Assembly: GCA_027422505.1 (NCBI GenBank)
Contig: JAPQWV010000653.1
Coordinates: forward strand, 243,467-307,466
Source of the DNA: Craterostigma plantagineum
Taxonomy: Eukaryota > Streptophyta > Magnoliopsida > Lamiales > Linderniaceae
Length of the DNA stretch: 64,000 nucleotides
Direction of reading: 5' to 3'
The notes under the pieces were generated by a model that saw nothing but the letters and a program-made list of their open reading frames with translations, did no database searches and was not told the DNA's origin. This document shows, in pieces, positions 9,367 to 20,682 of this stretch (position 1 is its first letter; every line of letters begins with the position of its first letter). The translations under genes were made by a program, and so were the position numbers.

Positions 9367-11645
9367 TTAAAAATTGAGGTTCAACATTCCTAATTTTGCA
9401 ACTAAGAATTGGAAGCGTTTTTCATCCAATGCTTTTGTAAGCAAATCGGCTAGTTGAAGCTCTGTATTGACAAAGTACATTTCTATTATGCCTCTTTCTA
9501 CATGGTCCTTTATGAAGTGATAGCGAAGATCTATGTGCTTAGTGCGTGAGTGATGTACAGGATTACAGGTAATTGCGATAGCACTCTTGGAATCACAGTA
9601 AATAGGAATTTTATTTACCCGTAGTCCCGTAGCTGAGTTCTGATCCACAAAATTTGAGAGCAGCAACTTGCTGCAGCGACGTATTCTGCTTCCGCCGTGG
9701 AAGTTGACACACAATTTTGTTTCTTTGAGGCCCAACATACAAGTTTATCGCCTAGGAATTGCATGTGTCCAGAGGTGCTTTTCCTGTCCAGTCTGCATCC
9801 TGCAAAATCTGCGTCAGAATAGCCTATTAGTTTCATACTTGAGTTTTTAGGATACCACAGTCCAAGGTCTGGTGTTCCTTTTAAATACTTCAAGATTCTT
9901 TTGACAGCATGAAGGTGCGACTCCTTGGGATTAGCTCGAAATCGAGCACATAGACACGTAGAGAATAAGATATCTGGTCGACTGGCAGTGAGGTAGAGCA
10001 GTGATCCAATGATCCCTCTATAATGAGTAACATCTACAGGTTCACCAAGGTGATCTGCATCCAGTGAGCATGAGGTGGACATAGGTGTGCTCGATGATTT
10101 GCTCTTGTCGATCCCATATTTTCTGAGAATATCATGGATGTACTTTGACTGATTGATGAAGATCCCATCCTGAAGTTGTCTGATTTGTAGTCCGAGGAAG
10201 AATGACATTTCTCCCATCATACTCATTTCAAATTGTGATTGCATCAGAATGCTAAATTCTTCACAAAGTTTAGGATTAGTAGAGCCAAAAATGATATCAT
10301 CCACGTAGATTTGCACAAGCATGATATCAGAATCATTTTTCTTTACGAACAGTGTAGTGTCAGTTTTCCCTTTAGTGAAGCCTGAAGAGATAAGAAAGTC
10401 GGAGAGCACCTCATACCAGGCCCTTGGAGCTTGTTTAAGTCCGTACAGTGATTTGTCGAGTTTGTAAACAAAGTCGGGATGATCAGCATTTAGAAATCCG
10501 TCTGGCTGTGACACATACACTTCTTCTTTCAGAATTCCGTTCAAGAAGGCTGTTTTTACGTCCATTTGATAGACTGTAAAATCTTTGTGTGCGGCGTATG
10601 CAAGGAATAACCGAATAGCTTCGATTCTGGCTACAGGGGCAAACGTTTCATCGTAATCAATTCCTTCCTGTTGATTGTATCCCTTAGCAACAAGCCTGGC
10701 TTTGTTTCGAATTACAACACCATCTTCATCCTTTTTGTTTTTAAATACCCACTTTGTTCCAATCACAGTCTTCCCTTTTGGACGAGGAACTAAGTTCCAT
10801 ACTTTGAGACGTTCGAATTGATTAATCTCCTCTTGCATAGCCACTATCCAGTTGGGATCCTGTAGTGCATCAACTACTCGTTTAGGTTCCGTTTGGCTCA
10901 AGAAACATGTGAAATTACATTCATTTGAATGTGTTCTTCTAGTCGTTACTCCTGTATTGAGATCTCCTATTATTTGATCTGTAGGATGATGTCGGATCCA
11001 TTTCTTTTCGTGGGGTAATGTCGTTTCGTCTATTTGGGATTCTTCACTGAGTGGATAGTCGATTGCAGACACAGTAGTGTTGCCTGGTGAGTTTGAAGAG
11101 GAGGTATCTGTCTGCGTTGTTGTTGCGGTTGTTGGGATCGAGCCTTCTGCATCTGAGGGAGGAATTGTCTGGTCAGGAGTGGGTTCTGAATTATGAGTTG
11201 ATGAACTAGGGCTGGATTCAGTATGTGGAATGGAAGTTGTGAGTGGTTTTTTCGGATTTTGAGAGATATAGATATGTTCAAAAAGTAGATCCAGATCCAG
11301 TTCCTCTTGAGTTTGGCGAGTGGAGCATGTGGGATTGCTGTGTCTAGAATAGTCAGTTGCTTTGTCGGATCCTGGTTCTGAAGAGTTCCGTTCAGATGTA
11401 TCTGACGAACATTCTCCCTTTTCTGTATGAGAATGAATAAGGTGTGGTGTGCTAGTTACTCGTTCCAAACTGCTATGTCCAGGAGAAGGTTCGAGTCCCT
11501 CATCAAAGGTGACATTTATACTTTCAATGATCATCCTTCTGTTTCTGAGAAATATCCTGTATGCCTTAGATTGCGCAGAGTAGCCTACGAAGATTCCTTC
11601 AGTAGCTTTTGGATCAAGCTTGGACTTGTCTTCGCGGTTTTTTAT
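9367..11645 (-). pseudogene. Sire-A pol remnant: integrase tail, reverse transcriptase, RNase H
   Basis: From the integrase tail ([24 protein letters not shown]) the frame runs through RT ([38 protein letters not shown], catalytic [25 protein letters not shown]) into RNase H ([30 protein letters not shown]). A frame shift at about 9612-9635, inside short direct repeats of CTACGGG, moves the RNase H tail (IPIYCDSKSAIAI, HHSRTKHIDLRYHF, LADLLTKAL) into the next frame; that tail ends at 9367. The first 40-odd codons of the long open frame that begins at 11801 are out-of-frame gag DNA. Protease and integrase catalytic regions are deleted upstream, so RT looks intact but the element cannot be autonomous. 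Confidence 0.9.
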
Positions 11646-13085
11646 TTTTATGAATTGTTTTGTGAGTTTGCTTGGTGACATGATCATGCACGGAAAGCTT
11701 TGTTTTTGATTTAGAAGACAATTTTTTTGATACATGGCGAAAAGATGGTACAATAGTTCTGGGAGAAAAATACTCAATGACAAAAGGTGTATTAAGATCA
11801 CTAGTCTTCTTCAAGATATCTTCCTTTTTAATCCATACTTGCCCCTTCAATGGCTCTTTTGTGGGTCCTGAAAATTTCAATGTATTAGTGCAGGAAATTA
11901 TGTCATGCGAAACCAAGGTGTATGATATTGTGTGTAATCTTAATTTTTCTTTAAGTGAGTATATTTCCTGAAGAAGTTTCTGCCTTTCTTCTCCAAATGA
12001 CTTTCTCTCGTTTTCGATAGTGGAGTGAAGATCACTGATTTTCTTTATGCAATCAGGCATATATCCTGTTGTATATGTAACTATCGGTGTTTCTCCTTCC
12101 TTTGGACGTGGGATATCTGATTCAAATTCTGTTATTGCTGGACAATTTCGATCTTTATTACTGTCATTTAACTCTGTATAATCAAATGATGTTTGAGTTT
12201 TACTGTGTGTTGGTGTCTCATCTTTACTTACGAAGGACATGAGATTTGCCAGGCAACCTGTCTGCATGACTTTGAGATCATATAGATAAGGTGCACTTGA
12301 TATGCCTTGTTTTAACCTACATGGGTTTTCAAAACCTAGTCCTTTATGGGGATTATAAAAATCAACATTAGCTGGTTTGTTCAAGAAGATCGTTTGTTCT
12401 GATTGATCTCGTCGGGTTAAGATGTCCTCCAATTTTTTTTATTTTGGAGTACAGTCTTTCCCGTTCTTTACTTAGTAAGTCATATTTAATTGTAGCATCC
12501 ATTGCCTGATCTCTATGAGATTTCATTTCCTTTTCTAAATCCTTGGCTTTAGCTTCGGATTTTTGCACTTGTATTTCTAGCTTAGCAATTTTTTCATTTG
12601 CCACAATTACACGATTCTGCTCACATGCATAATCATATCTAAACTTATCTAATACTGCTAAATTTTTTTCTAAGTTAGTTTCAAGTTCTTTGATTTTCTT
12701 TTTCCCAAATTTGTTAGATTTATATAAGCATAAAAATTCATTTTTCATCTTAAGTAAGGAATCATAATCTGCTTCACTTACCTCCACTGTGTCTGAATTG
12801 TTAGAAGTTTCCCTGTCTGACTCGCTACCTTCAACTCCAACTCCATCTTCTTCGTCATCTAGTTTGGCCATCAGTGCCACGTTCTCATTTTCGCTGTCTG
12901 AGGTATCTTCAAGCCAATGATCCTCTTCTGCCATTAAGACCAGCCCCTTTTCTTTTTGTTCAGCTAATTGAACTTTTCTGCGATAATAGTTAACATCCTT
13001 TTTCTTGGGCATTCTGCACTCTCTGGCAAAGTGTCCATTCTTGCCGCAGTTGAAGCATTTGCCACCTTGTGTGTTGAAGCATTCG
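11645..13085 (-). pseudogene. Sire-A gag C-terminal part, joined to the integrase tail
   Basis: A CCHC zinc knuckle (CFNCGKNGHFARECRMPKKK) at about 13010-13060 is followed by the Sirevirus gag tail: NYYRRKVQLAEQKE, LVLMAEEDHWLEDTSDSE, a long coiled coil (about 12450-12750) and the gag-protease linker. A frame change near 12425 coincides with a run of eight T. Only about 190 bases separate the zinc knuckle from the primer site, so the capsid region of gag is missing, and an in-frame stop lies just before the knuckle. At about 11640-11650 the linker runs straight into the integrase tail, which marks the internal deletion. Confidence 0.85.
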
Positions 13086-13242
13086 CAAACCTAGTTCCCA
13101 AAATAAATTCCGTGCGCAAACTCAAGAACAGTCTGAGAAACAGGGCTGTTCTTCAAGTGTTTTAGATAGAAATCCAACAAATCTGACACAGCCCTGCTAG
13201 AATCTTTAAGGCTTGAAATGAAGTTTCCTCACCTACACGCTT

Positions 13243-13254
13243 GCTCTGATACCA
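13243..13254 (-). other. Sire-A primer-binding site (initiator Met tRNA)
   Basis: The minus strand reads TGGTATCAGAGC two bases inside the 5' LTR. It is complementary to the 3' end of plant initiator methionine tRNA, as usual for Copia elements. Confidence 0.92.
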
Positions 13255-13256
13255 CT

Positions 13257-13539
13257 TGTAATTCCAGATTATCCAAGAACACTTCAACAGATTAAACCTT
13301 CGTTATATGTGAATAGTGTGCTATAGAGGTTTAGTGTTGAATACGTGAGAGTTTTGCAAGACTGAAAACTTGATTAATGCTTGTTAGGGTTTAAGCTTAA
13401 ATACCTTGAGAGGTATTTAAGCTTATTGGGCCCCTAACAAGCCCATTACAAACACAACCCAAATACATAAGATAATACATCGTAAAGAAATTACAAGACT
13501 TAGAACAATATTTTGGACACTTCTATAATATTCCTAACA
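13257..13539 (-). repeat. Sire-A 5' LTR
   Basis: It is 283 bp, differs from the 3' LTR at one base by eye, and is followed outward by the TSD aagag (13540-13544). The 14-bp palindromic TATA-like hairpin is present at 13393-13424. Confidence 0.95.
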
Positions 13540-14994
13540 AAGAGTTCGTTATTCACCTAGCCAATCCAGTGGTATCGAACTGATCCCGATATGAATACGA
13601 ACTCGATCCATTCACAAACCGACTATAGATCTTTATTCTACTTATAAACCCTTCACATATGTCCCGGTCGAACGAGAGTCATGGAACTATCACACTCACA
13701 AACTCAACTCTATGATAAATTCGTGACAGACAAAATTACCAAAACTGCCCACCACCCCCCACGTGAGTTAGTTTATTATATTTGGTAATTTTCTGTCCTC
13801 GAACATTCATAGGACATATATCCCGATTGCTTATGGATAGTGAATCCTCTCGATGGTCAAAGCCCAACAATCATCCTTTGTAGTCAAGACCGCATGTCGT
13901 CACTGATCCATGCACTCAGCAATCCAAGCCTAGCGAGTTGCTAGTCAAGACATCAAACTCAACTCCATCAGTGACCCCTTCGGTCCAAAGTTCACACAGG
14001 ATACTATACTATACTCAATCACTCCATCATTCACACTTCTCGAGTAATAAGCCAGGTGATCGTTCGATTGTGATTCAATGTCCAAATACTAGTCAATCCC
14101 CTGATCCGGCTTGAATCAATGTCACGACCTCCCACTTGCCAAGTGAGTGATTGACAGAATCACTAAAGAGTCACCGACAAATAAGTCGTGATCGGTTCCA
14201 ACACCCGACTGGATTCTCTAATTTAATATTCAAGAATAATAGCCTACAGGTGCCCTCTTTCATCCAATGAGAATAGTGACTAAACTCTGAATATTCAGGT
14301 TTCTAATTATTTGTCTTCTCACCGATGCCAAGTGAGAATTGTTCTCAAAATAAATATACGCCTTTACTAGAACAATATTAATAAAATATATTCCATTAGA
14401 ATAATACAACATTCACATAATAAAGCAAATAATAAATTGTTCATATATGCTCTATTTCATTTTATCTTCGAATGGCATTCCGATGGCACTAACAAGCTCG
14501 ACTAGCCGGCTCGACAAATTGTATTCGAGCTCATCTATGTCGAACTCAGCTTGAGCCCGGACATAAGAGGTCGAAACCTGGCGAACATGCTCACTTTTTT
14601 TTTATTATTTTTGTCTGTTTTGTTTTTTATCAACTTATTACTTAATATTTAATAGAAAATCTGGAGCTCTAGCTGAAAAGATCGGCGAGCTCGAGCTCCG
14701 ATCATCTACACTCCTATATGCCACATCGCCTGCCAACTTGTGATAAGTTAGGATTTACGCTACTTTTATACCCCATAAAAGTACGTCATTGGTCATTATT
14801 TAACGAAGTATAATTGTATATTCTAAGTTTACGGGTGAATTTCGTATTTGTGAGCAGCTCGATAATAACTGTAATAAAACCGATCATTTACAACTCACTA
14901 TATTGATAGGGGTGACCTTCTATCCAGCATTCCTCCTAACCTAACTATTTACACAGAGTAACTTTTGGAATATAGGATAGGTAAGAGGGAGAGC

Positions 14995-17117
14995 TGTAAT
15001 ATCCGTAAATTTTAATACGGGAATTTGATGTAATTACCTTTAATTAATTATGCACTTTTGTGAACTAAGGCTAGAGCAAATTAATATAAAGATTATATTG
15101 GGCTAGGATTAATACACATTTTGGCCCAAATTCTTAAAGGATAAGCTTTGATAATGACATTACTTAAGCTATAGGAAATCTCGTCACTAGCTTCTTGTCA
15201 AATCAATTGTTACTTTCAAAGTATTCCAAGTATATCATAAACGTTAGAGGAGAAAAACCCTCATCTACAAACGATGCATAACCGTGAGTAGGGAGTATCC
15301 AAGCCATTACGAAAAATTGAGTAACATAAGGAGGTTGAAAGATCGAAAATTTTGAGCTCAAGGTAAATTATTCCTTCTATCTTATGGACACTATACGTAT
15401 TATTGTATTGAAACTATACCTTATATGATTATAACTTATTGTCTAGGAAGAATTCGAAACACTGAAGTAACTTAGGTAATTCATTACACAACTAGAGTGA
15501 ATCTTACGAGGTTTGTATGATGTAAACAATTAGATTAGAGCCCCAGACTTCTGAAATTATTATGCCAGGGCACGAGGGTGTATTCAGAGGTGGTCTCGAT
15601 GGTAGATAAATTTTTGGGCAATTACTATTTCAGTCACATAATGTTAGGACGTTTCACTATATGAATGTTACTAAAGGCTGAATTTAAAGTGTACCGTTTT
15701 CTGGAATTAGCATAGTTTATGAAGATGATTTTGATAAGTATTGATTTTAGGGTATCACGAACTTTAAATGTTTCCCGAGTCAAGGAGTTTCGCGAATTGA
15801 ACTTCGCGAGTTGTAAATGCGTTAAGCCTTAAGGGCTGAAAATGAAAATTTGCAAACTGGAACGGTTCGCAAATGTGAGGTGAATTCGGGCCAAACATTT
15901 AATTTCACGGGCCATGGAGGTTCACGAATTGTAATTGGGAGTGAGTTTCGCGGGTCCTGAGAGAGTTCGCGAACTGCTCGTTTTCGCGGGTTGAGTGAAG
16001 TTCGCGAATTGATTAATTAATTTCGCGAGTTGACCGTTGACCTCTAATTAAATTTCGAAACTTAGTTATTTTAGGCTAGTTCGAAAATTAGAACGCATAC
16101 TAATTATACTTATGTGTTCAGAGGGACCCTCAGAGATTCCACCAGAGTTCGTATCTGACTTTAGCAGAAGGGCAGGTAGGGGGATCATCCATCTATAATA
16201 CGTAAACACAAATGTGAATTTATTATGTGTTCCATGTGATTCGATGATTTACTTGACTTACGTGACTTATGGGTTATACATGTTTTCCATGCGTTTAATA
16301 GAAATCATGTTTATATGAGATTTCTTGTATATGCATGGCACGTGCATATCACGCAGGGAGAGAGATTGGTTGTACCGTAGTGTGACGATAGTGATATGAG
16401 ATATTGACGTACGAGGTAGAATGCGATGTTGGTGATTGGAGTCTCTTAGAGGAGTTGAGGTTGGGCTCACTGGGCACCTGGCGGAGACAGGCGTGATCGA
16501 TCTATCTACTCGGGCGTGACCGTCCCGAGGTGCATACCACCGGATGAGATTTTGGTGCGACATGATAGGAGTACATTGGCGTGATCGTCCAGTGAACTAC
16601 CAGGGTAGGCTGCCGCGAGACTTGGATGTGGCCTCCCAGTAGCCTATTGTGCGCGAAGGTGTCGAGCCTAACCTAAGGCCTTGTGTTGTGTGAAATAGGA
16701 ATGCGGGAAAAGAAGAGTGTGCATTATATCCTGTTGTGAGATATTGGGATTGGGGTTTAGTGCACACTTCGTATACATGCATTTTATTCACCTATTGGGC
16801 AAATTGCTCAGTGTTTACGTGTTGTAGGTACTGAGTCTTGACGACGGTACGCGTCAAGACTGAGGTGACTGGTGGCGGTGCTCCACGAACTTTTGAGGGC
16901 GGTGCGGCACATGGATGAAGACATGTGGAGCGACGTTAGGGCTTTTTGTTCTTTTGTCATTTTGGGGCTTCGGCCTGTGTACAGAGATGACAATGTAGAC
17001 AGACTTTAATAGTAATGTATATTATTTTAGGAAAAAAGTTTTAATATGACGGGCCTTCTGCAGCTTACGTTGCGGAAATCTGCCACTAATCCTAATTAGA
17101 AAAGTAGGGTCGCCACA
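14995..17117 (+). repeat. Tekay 5' LTR
   Basis: It starts TGTAATATCCG and ends GGGTCGCCACA. It carries a cluster of TTCGCGAA-type words at about 15775-16040. Compared with the 3' LTR it has scattered substitutions and indels, so this insertion is clearly older than Sire-A. Confidence 0.93.
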
Positions 17118-17119
17118 GG

Positions 17120-17131
17120 TGGTATCAGAGC
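17120..17131 (+). other. Tekay primer-binding site (initiator Met tRNA)
   Basis: TGGTATCAGAGC lies two bases after the 5' LTR end. Confidence 0.92.
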
Positions 17132-17339
17132 GTAGGTTTTAAATTCTGAAGACTGTCCATGTACTGCCGCTCAAAAGCCTGGAGAACCAGCCTGGCCTGT
17201 AAGTTTATTACTCGATTACGTGATTATGTGCTATCTGATATATGCCTTAATGTGAATAATTGTAGAAATAGTTCCAAATTCCGAGGACACATAGAGAAGT
17301 TGGCGAAACTAGTCGTAGGGAGGTTCTGAATCCCTACCG

Positions 17340-18513
17340 AATGAGTACCGCTCTACAATCCACCAATTAACTGATCTGATCCGACGACAGTCTGATCAGA
17401 TTAACGACCTCATCCACCGTCAAAATTCCTCGGAACGTCACTCATCTCCTGGCCTAAAACGTGCAGAAGCTGCCAGGGAAAGGTTCCGACGGTTAAATCC
17501 CCCTTCGTTCGAGGAGGCAGTTGATCCTACCTACGCGGAGGATTGGCTCCGAACAATAGATAATATGTTCCGCATTAGCCATCTGCCTGATACTGAGAAG
17601 GTGACTTGTGCCACCTTCGTGCTACGCGGGAACGCGGGCTACTGGTGGGATACCATTCAGGTGCTCGAGGATCCCACTACGATGACCTGGGAGAGGTTCA
17701 AAATACTCTTCCAAGGAAAGTATTTCACGGCACCAGATCGGGCGCAGAAGCTAAACGAATTTATCAATCTTAAGCAAGGTGGAACATCAGTAGCGGAATA
17801 CATCCGCAAGTTCGAGCAACTCTCTAGGTTTGCGACACATATCGTAGCCACCGACGAACTGAGGATCGAACGTTTTCTGGAAGGTCTCAAACCCGAGATC
17901 TTCCGAAGCGTAAGTGTGTATGATACCGAAGGAAAGACTTATGCTCACGTCGCTGAACGAGCAATATTAGCTGAGCCGGCAGAGAGTAGAGTTACCAAGG
18001 CTCAACCGGGCCAGCAGAACTGGAGCCCAAGACCGAATCAAGGGCCATTTAACACTCCGAGCAAACCTTCGCGAGCTGCAACTCAATGCCGACAGTGTGG
18101 GCGCTACCATTCTGGGATGTGTTATGGGCCAAGACCAAACCAGACTCCACAATGTTTCCGATGTGGGAAGATCAGACACTATGCTAGGAACTGCAACGAG
18201 AATGTGCCTCAAGTTCCGAACCGACCGTTGATTCGACCCCCTCCGGTGCCAGCACGAGTTTTTACTCTGACCAATGAGGAGGCCAAAGCAAATCCTTATG
18301 TAGTAACGGGTACGTTGATTATCTATAACGTGCCCACTTCCGTGCTAATTGACTCTGGGGCCACACTTTCGTTCGTGTCGGCCAAGTATGTGGAAAAGAT
18401 GGGGATCTCCCCTGCCTTATCTGAATGCAATTACATAGTTACCTTACCACAAGACGATCCAACACGCACTAACCAAGTGCTGAAAGGTTGTTCCGTGGAC
18501 GTTGAGGGTAGAA
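17340..18513 (+). pseudogene. Tekay gag and start of protease
   Basis: The gag capsid region (NPPSFEEAVDPTYAEDWLRT, then YWWD, FKILFQGKYF, FINLKQGGTSVAEYIRKF, RIERFLEGL) is followed by a CCHC knuckle (CFRCGKIRHYARNC) and the aspartic protease, with DSGATLSFVS as active site. The first ATG at 17340 soon meets a stop; the longest clean frame starts at 17565. The protease is cut at about residue 65 by Copia-T and resumes at 24580. Confidence 0.9.
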
Positions 18514-18518
18514 ATTTG

Positions 18519-20668
18519 TGTTAGGGATGTGCCCTCGGAATGCCATTCAAGGATGTAATGAATAGGGCATGTATTTAATAATTGATGTATTATTCGCTAT
18601 GTATTTGAATAATGTATTCTTATACTATGAATGGAATTTATATTTATTATTTATTCTTTGAAAGTCATATTATTTATTTACCTATTAAGTCTTACTAGGC
18701 ATCCAGTGAGACGGTAAATAAATAAATCCCATATATCTTGAGTTTAGTCACTGATTCTCATGGATGAGAGAGGGGCACCGGTGAGCTATTATTCTCCGAT
18801 ATTAAAAAGTCCACAAGTCTTAGACTTTAGTAGGGTGACTGAGCGTCAATTACGACTTATTTGTTGACGACTCTTATATGGTTGTGTCAATCATTCGCTT
18901 GGGAAGCGGGAGGTCCTAACATTGGTATAAGTTGAATCAGGGGATTGACTTGTACTTGGACACGACTCGCAATCGATGATCACATGGACCTTATCATTAC
19001 TCTGGGTAGCGTCAATGATCGATCGATTGACTATAGTAGCGTGCGTGGACCTTAGACCGAAGGGTCTTTGATGGAGTTGACTTTGGGGTCTTGATTTGTA
19101 ACTAGTATGCTAGGCCCATCTTGTTTGTGGACAAACATGGGTCGGCAGCGACATGCGGTCTAAAGGGTAACTGCCGTGCTTAGACTATCATGAGAGATTC
19201 ACTATTTCGTTAGTAACCGAGATATATGTCTATGTATATTCGGGGACGGGAAATTACAAAGTCTTCGGCCGAAGCTATAAACTGACTCACGTGGGACGTG
19301 GGGAGCAGTTTAGTAATTTCGTCAGTCACGAATTAGTCATAGAGTCGAGTCTAGTGAGTTTGACGTAACCATGACTCTCACTCGAACGGGACATTTCTGA
19401 AGGGTCTATACGTACGACGATAATCTATAGTCGGTTCGTAGATCGAAGATCATGCTCAACACGGGATCTATTCGGTACCGCGGGATTGGCTAGGCGCTTA
19501 CCGAATTCTTGGATTCCACCCTTGCCGGGTTGAGACGAACCAAGAGAGTCGGGCTTAAAAATGATCACTGTGATAGTGCCTAACTATTATGAGATGTAAA
19601 TAGATTTAACAGTCTTAGAGATGTTAATAAAAATGTGGAATACAAGTTTTAGAAACTGTATTTATGTGGACGTAAGTTCACGGAACAAAGTGATGAAGAA
19701 TGAGGCGTAAATAGGGTTCACAACAATGAGCGAGGCTCGTCACAGTCGTGAATCCTGTCTGCAAAGTTGCAATAGTTTAAAAATTTCATATCTCACAATC
19801 TAGACCTCGGATTGAGAATTACATTGGTAAGAAACAAGATTGGTGAGTTTTTTAACTATGGTTAAAATTTCAGGACAATCGGACATTGTTTACCCCTTGA
19901 TCGGATCGAAATACGAAACTACCGCAAAGCTGTCGGGGCAGTCACGACCGTGACAACCTTTGCATGTGGCCGTGACACATGGCAGTGAGCTCGTTTTCTG
20001 CCCAGACAGTGTCACGGCCGTGACAGACTTGACTCAGGCCGTGACCGACAGTTTTTTGGTCAAATTTGAGCCATATCAAATCCAATTTTGGTCCTTGTTC
20101 TTTTGTTAGACTTGTGGGACAATGTCTAGTCATTAGATGACATAAATCAAAGGAATCAAACAAGAAATGAGTCATGTAGGACATGATCTCATTTATTAAG
20201 GTTAAAATCATTTTCAAGGTTGAAAATGGAATTTTATGATTAGGCTTTGAGCTAATTTCGTCCATATGATAATTCCATACATTCTCACACTAAAAACTTG
20301 AGTTTAGAGAGTGGTGAGAGCTCCTTAGGTTGTCTTAGAGAAAACCCTAAGTGTGTTTGAGTTTCTAGTAAATCAAACACACGAAAACACATCTTTATAA
20401 AACATCCTTTACTTCCTCTAGCCATCCTTGGGGAGGTGAAGTTTGTGGTACGTCACGGGATCGGCGTGACTCTCTTCGGCACAGTTCGTGAGCTACGGAA
20501 GCTAAGGATCTTCGCAACGAGGGTAAGATCTTATTCCGTTATCTGTGTCATACATGCGTTTTCTTTATTTAATTGAGTATCCTATGGAAACCGTAAGGGG
20601 AACCGGGAAAAATTTTAAATTCCGCTGCGTCCAGGGCGAGGCCTCGGGTCACCCGGGGTTTCCCAACA
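18519..20668 (+). repeat. Copia-T 5' LTR
   Basis: It begins TGTTAGGGATGTGCCC and ends GGTTTCCCAACA. It is non-coding and unusually long for a Copia LTR. Confidence 0.92.
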
Positions 20669-20669
20669 G

Positions 20670-20682
20670 TGGTATCAGAGCC
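20670..20682 (+). other. Copia-T primer-binding site (initiator Met tRNA)
   Basis: TGGTATCAGAGCC begins one base after the LTR end. Confidence 0.92.

Larger units (their letters stand above)
3322..13539 (-). mobile_element. Sire-A: young, internally deleted Sirevirus-type Copia element
   Basis: Two 283-bp LTRs (3322-3604, 13257-13539) differ at a single base by eye and are flanked by a perfect 5-bp duplication aagag (3317-3321, 13540-13544). On the minus strand the order is 5' LTR, initiator-Met-tRNA primer site, gag C-terminal part, a junction directly into the integrase tail, RT-RNase H, several AGGGGGAG boxes, a long non-coding stretch, ORF3, polypurine tract and 3' LTR. The multiple polypurine boxes plus a downstream ORF are Sirevirus hallmarks. 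Protease, integrase core and most of gag are missing. Given the near-identical LTRs, it was probably mobilised in trans. Confidence 0.92.
2430..14494 (-). repeat. Solo Copia LTR of the Copia-T family (pieces 2430-3321 and 13545-14494)
   Basis: Read on the minus strand, this is a diverged copy of the 2.15-kb Copia-T LTR (18519-20668). The right edge, rev-comp of GAATGGCATTCCGATGGCAC, matches the Copia-T LTR start. Sequence around 3270-3316 and 13545-13610 matches Copia-T 19480-19560 (TTGGTTCGTCTCAA, GGATTGGCTAGG). The left edge around 2462-2490 matches its last 60 bases. The flanking 5-bp duplication agctc (2425-2429 and 14495-14499) is perfect, so this is one complete LTR about 1.84 kb long with no internal region. 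It is split by Sire-A at 3322. Confidence 0.8.
2393..14714. mobile_element. GAGCTC-rich MITE split by a Copia insertion (halves 2393-2429 and 14495-14714)
   Basis: The left end TAGGTGTGAAAGATGAGCC and the right end ...GATCATCTACACTCC(TA) are inverted matches of each other and of the element at 1286-2101. The flanks are tatatgct (2385-2392) and tatatgcc (14715-14722), a 7 of 8 match consistent with an 8-bp hAT target duplication. Both inner parts show the GAGCTCGAGC / GCCGGCTCGAC words. The element is interrupted after 2429 by the solo Copia LTR. It is non-coding. Confidence 0.6.

Noticed and set aside
14739..14994. Possible left end of the Tat LTR at TGTGATAAGTTAGG
   Set aside because: No second Tat LTR is in the window, so the border cannot be tested; other TG positions fit as well.
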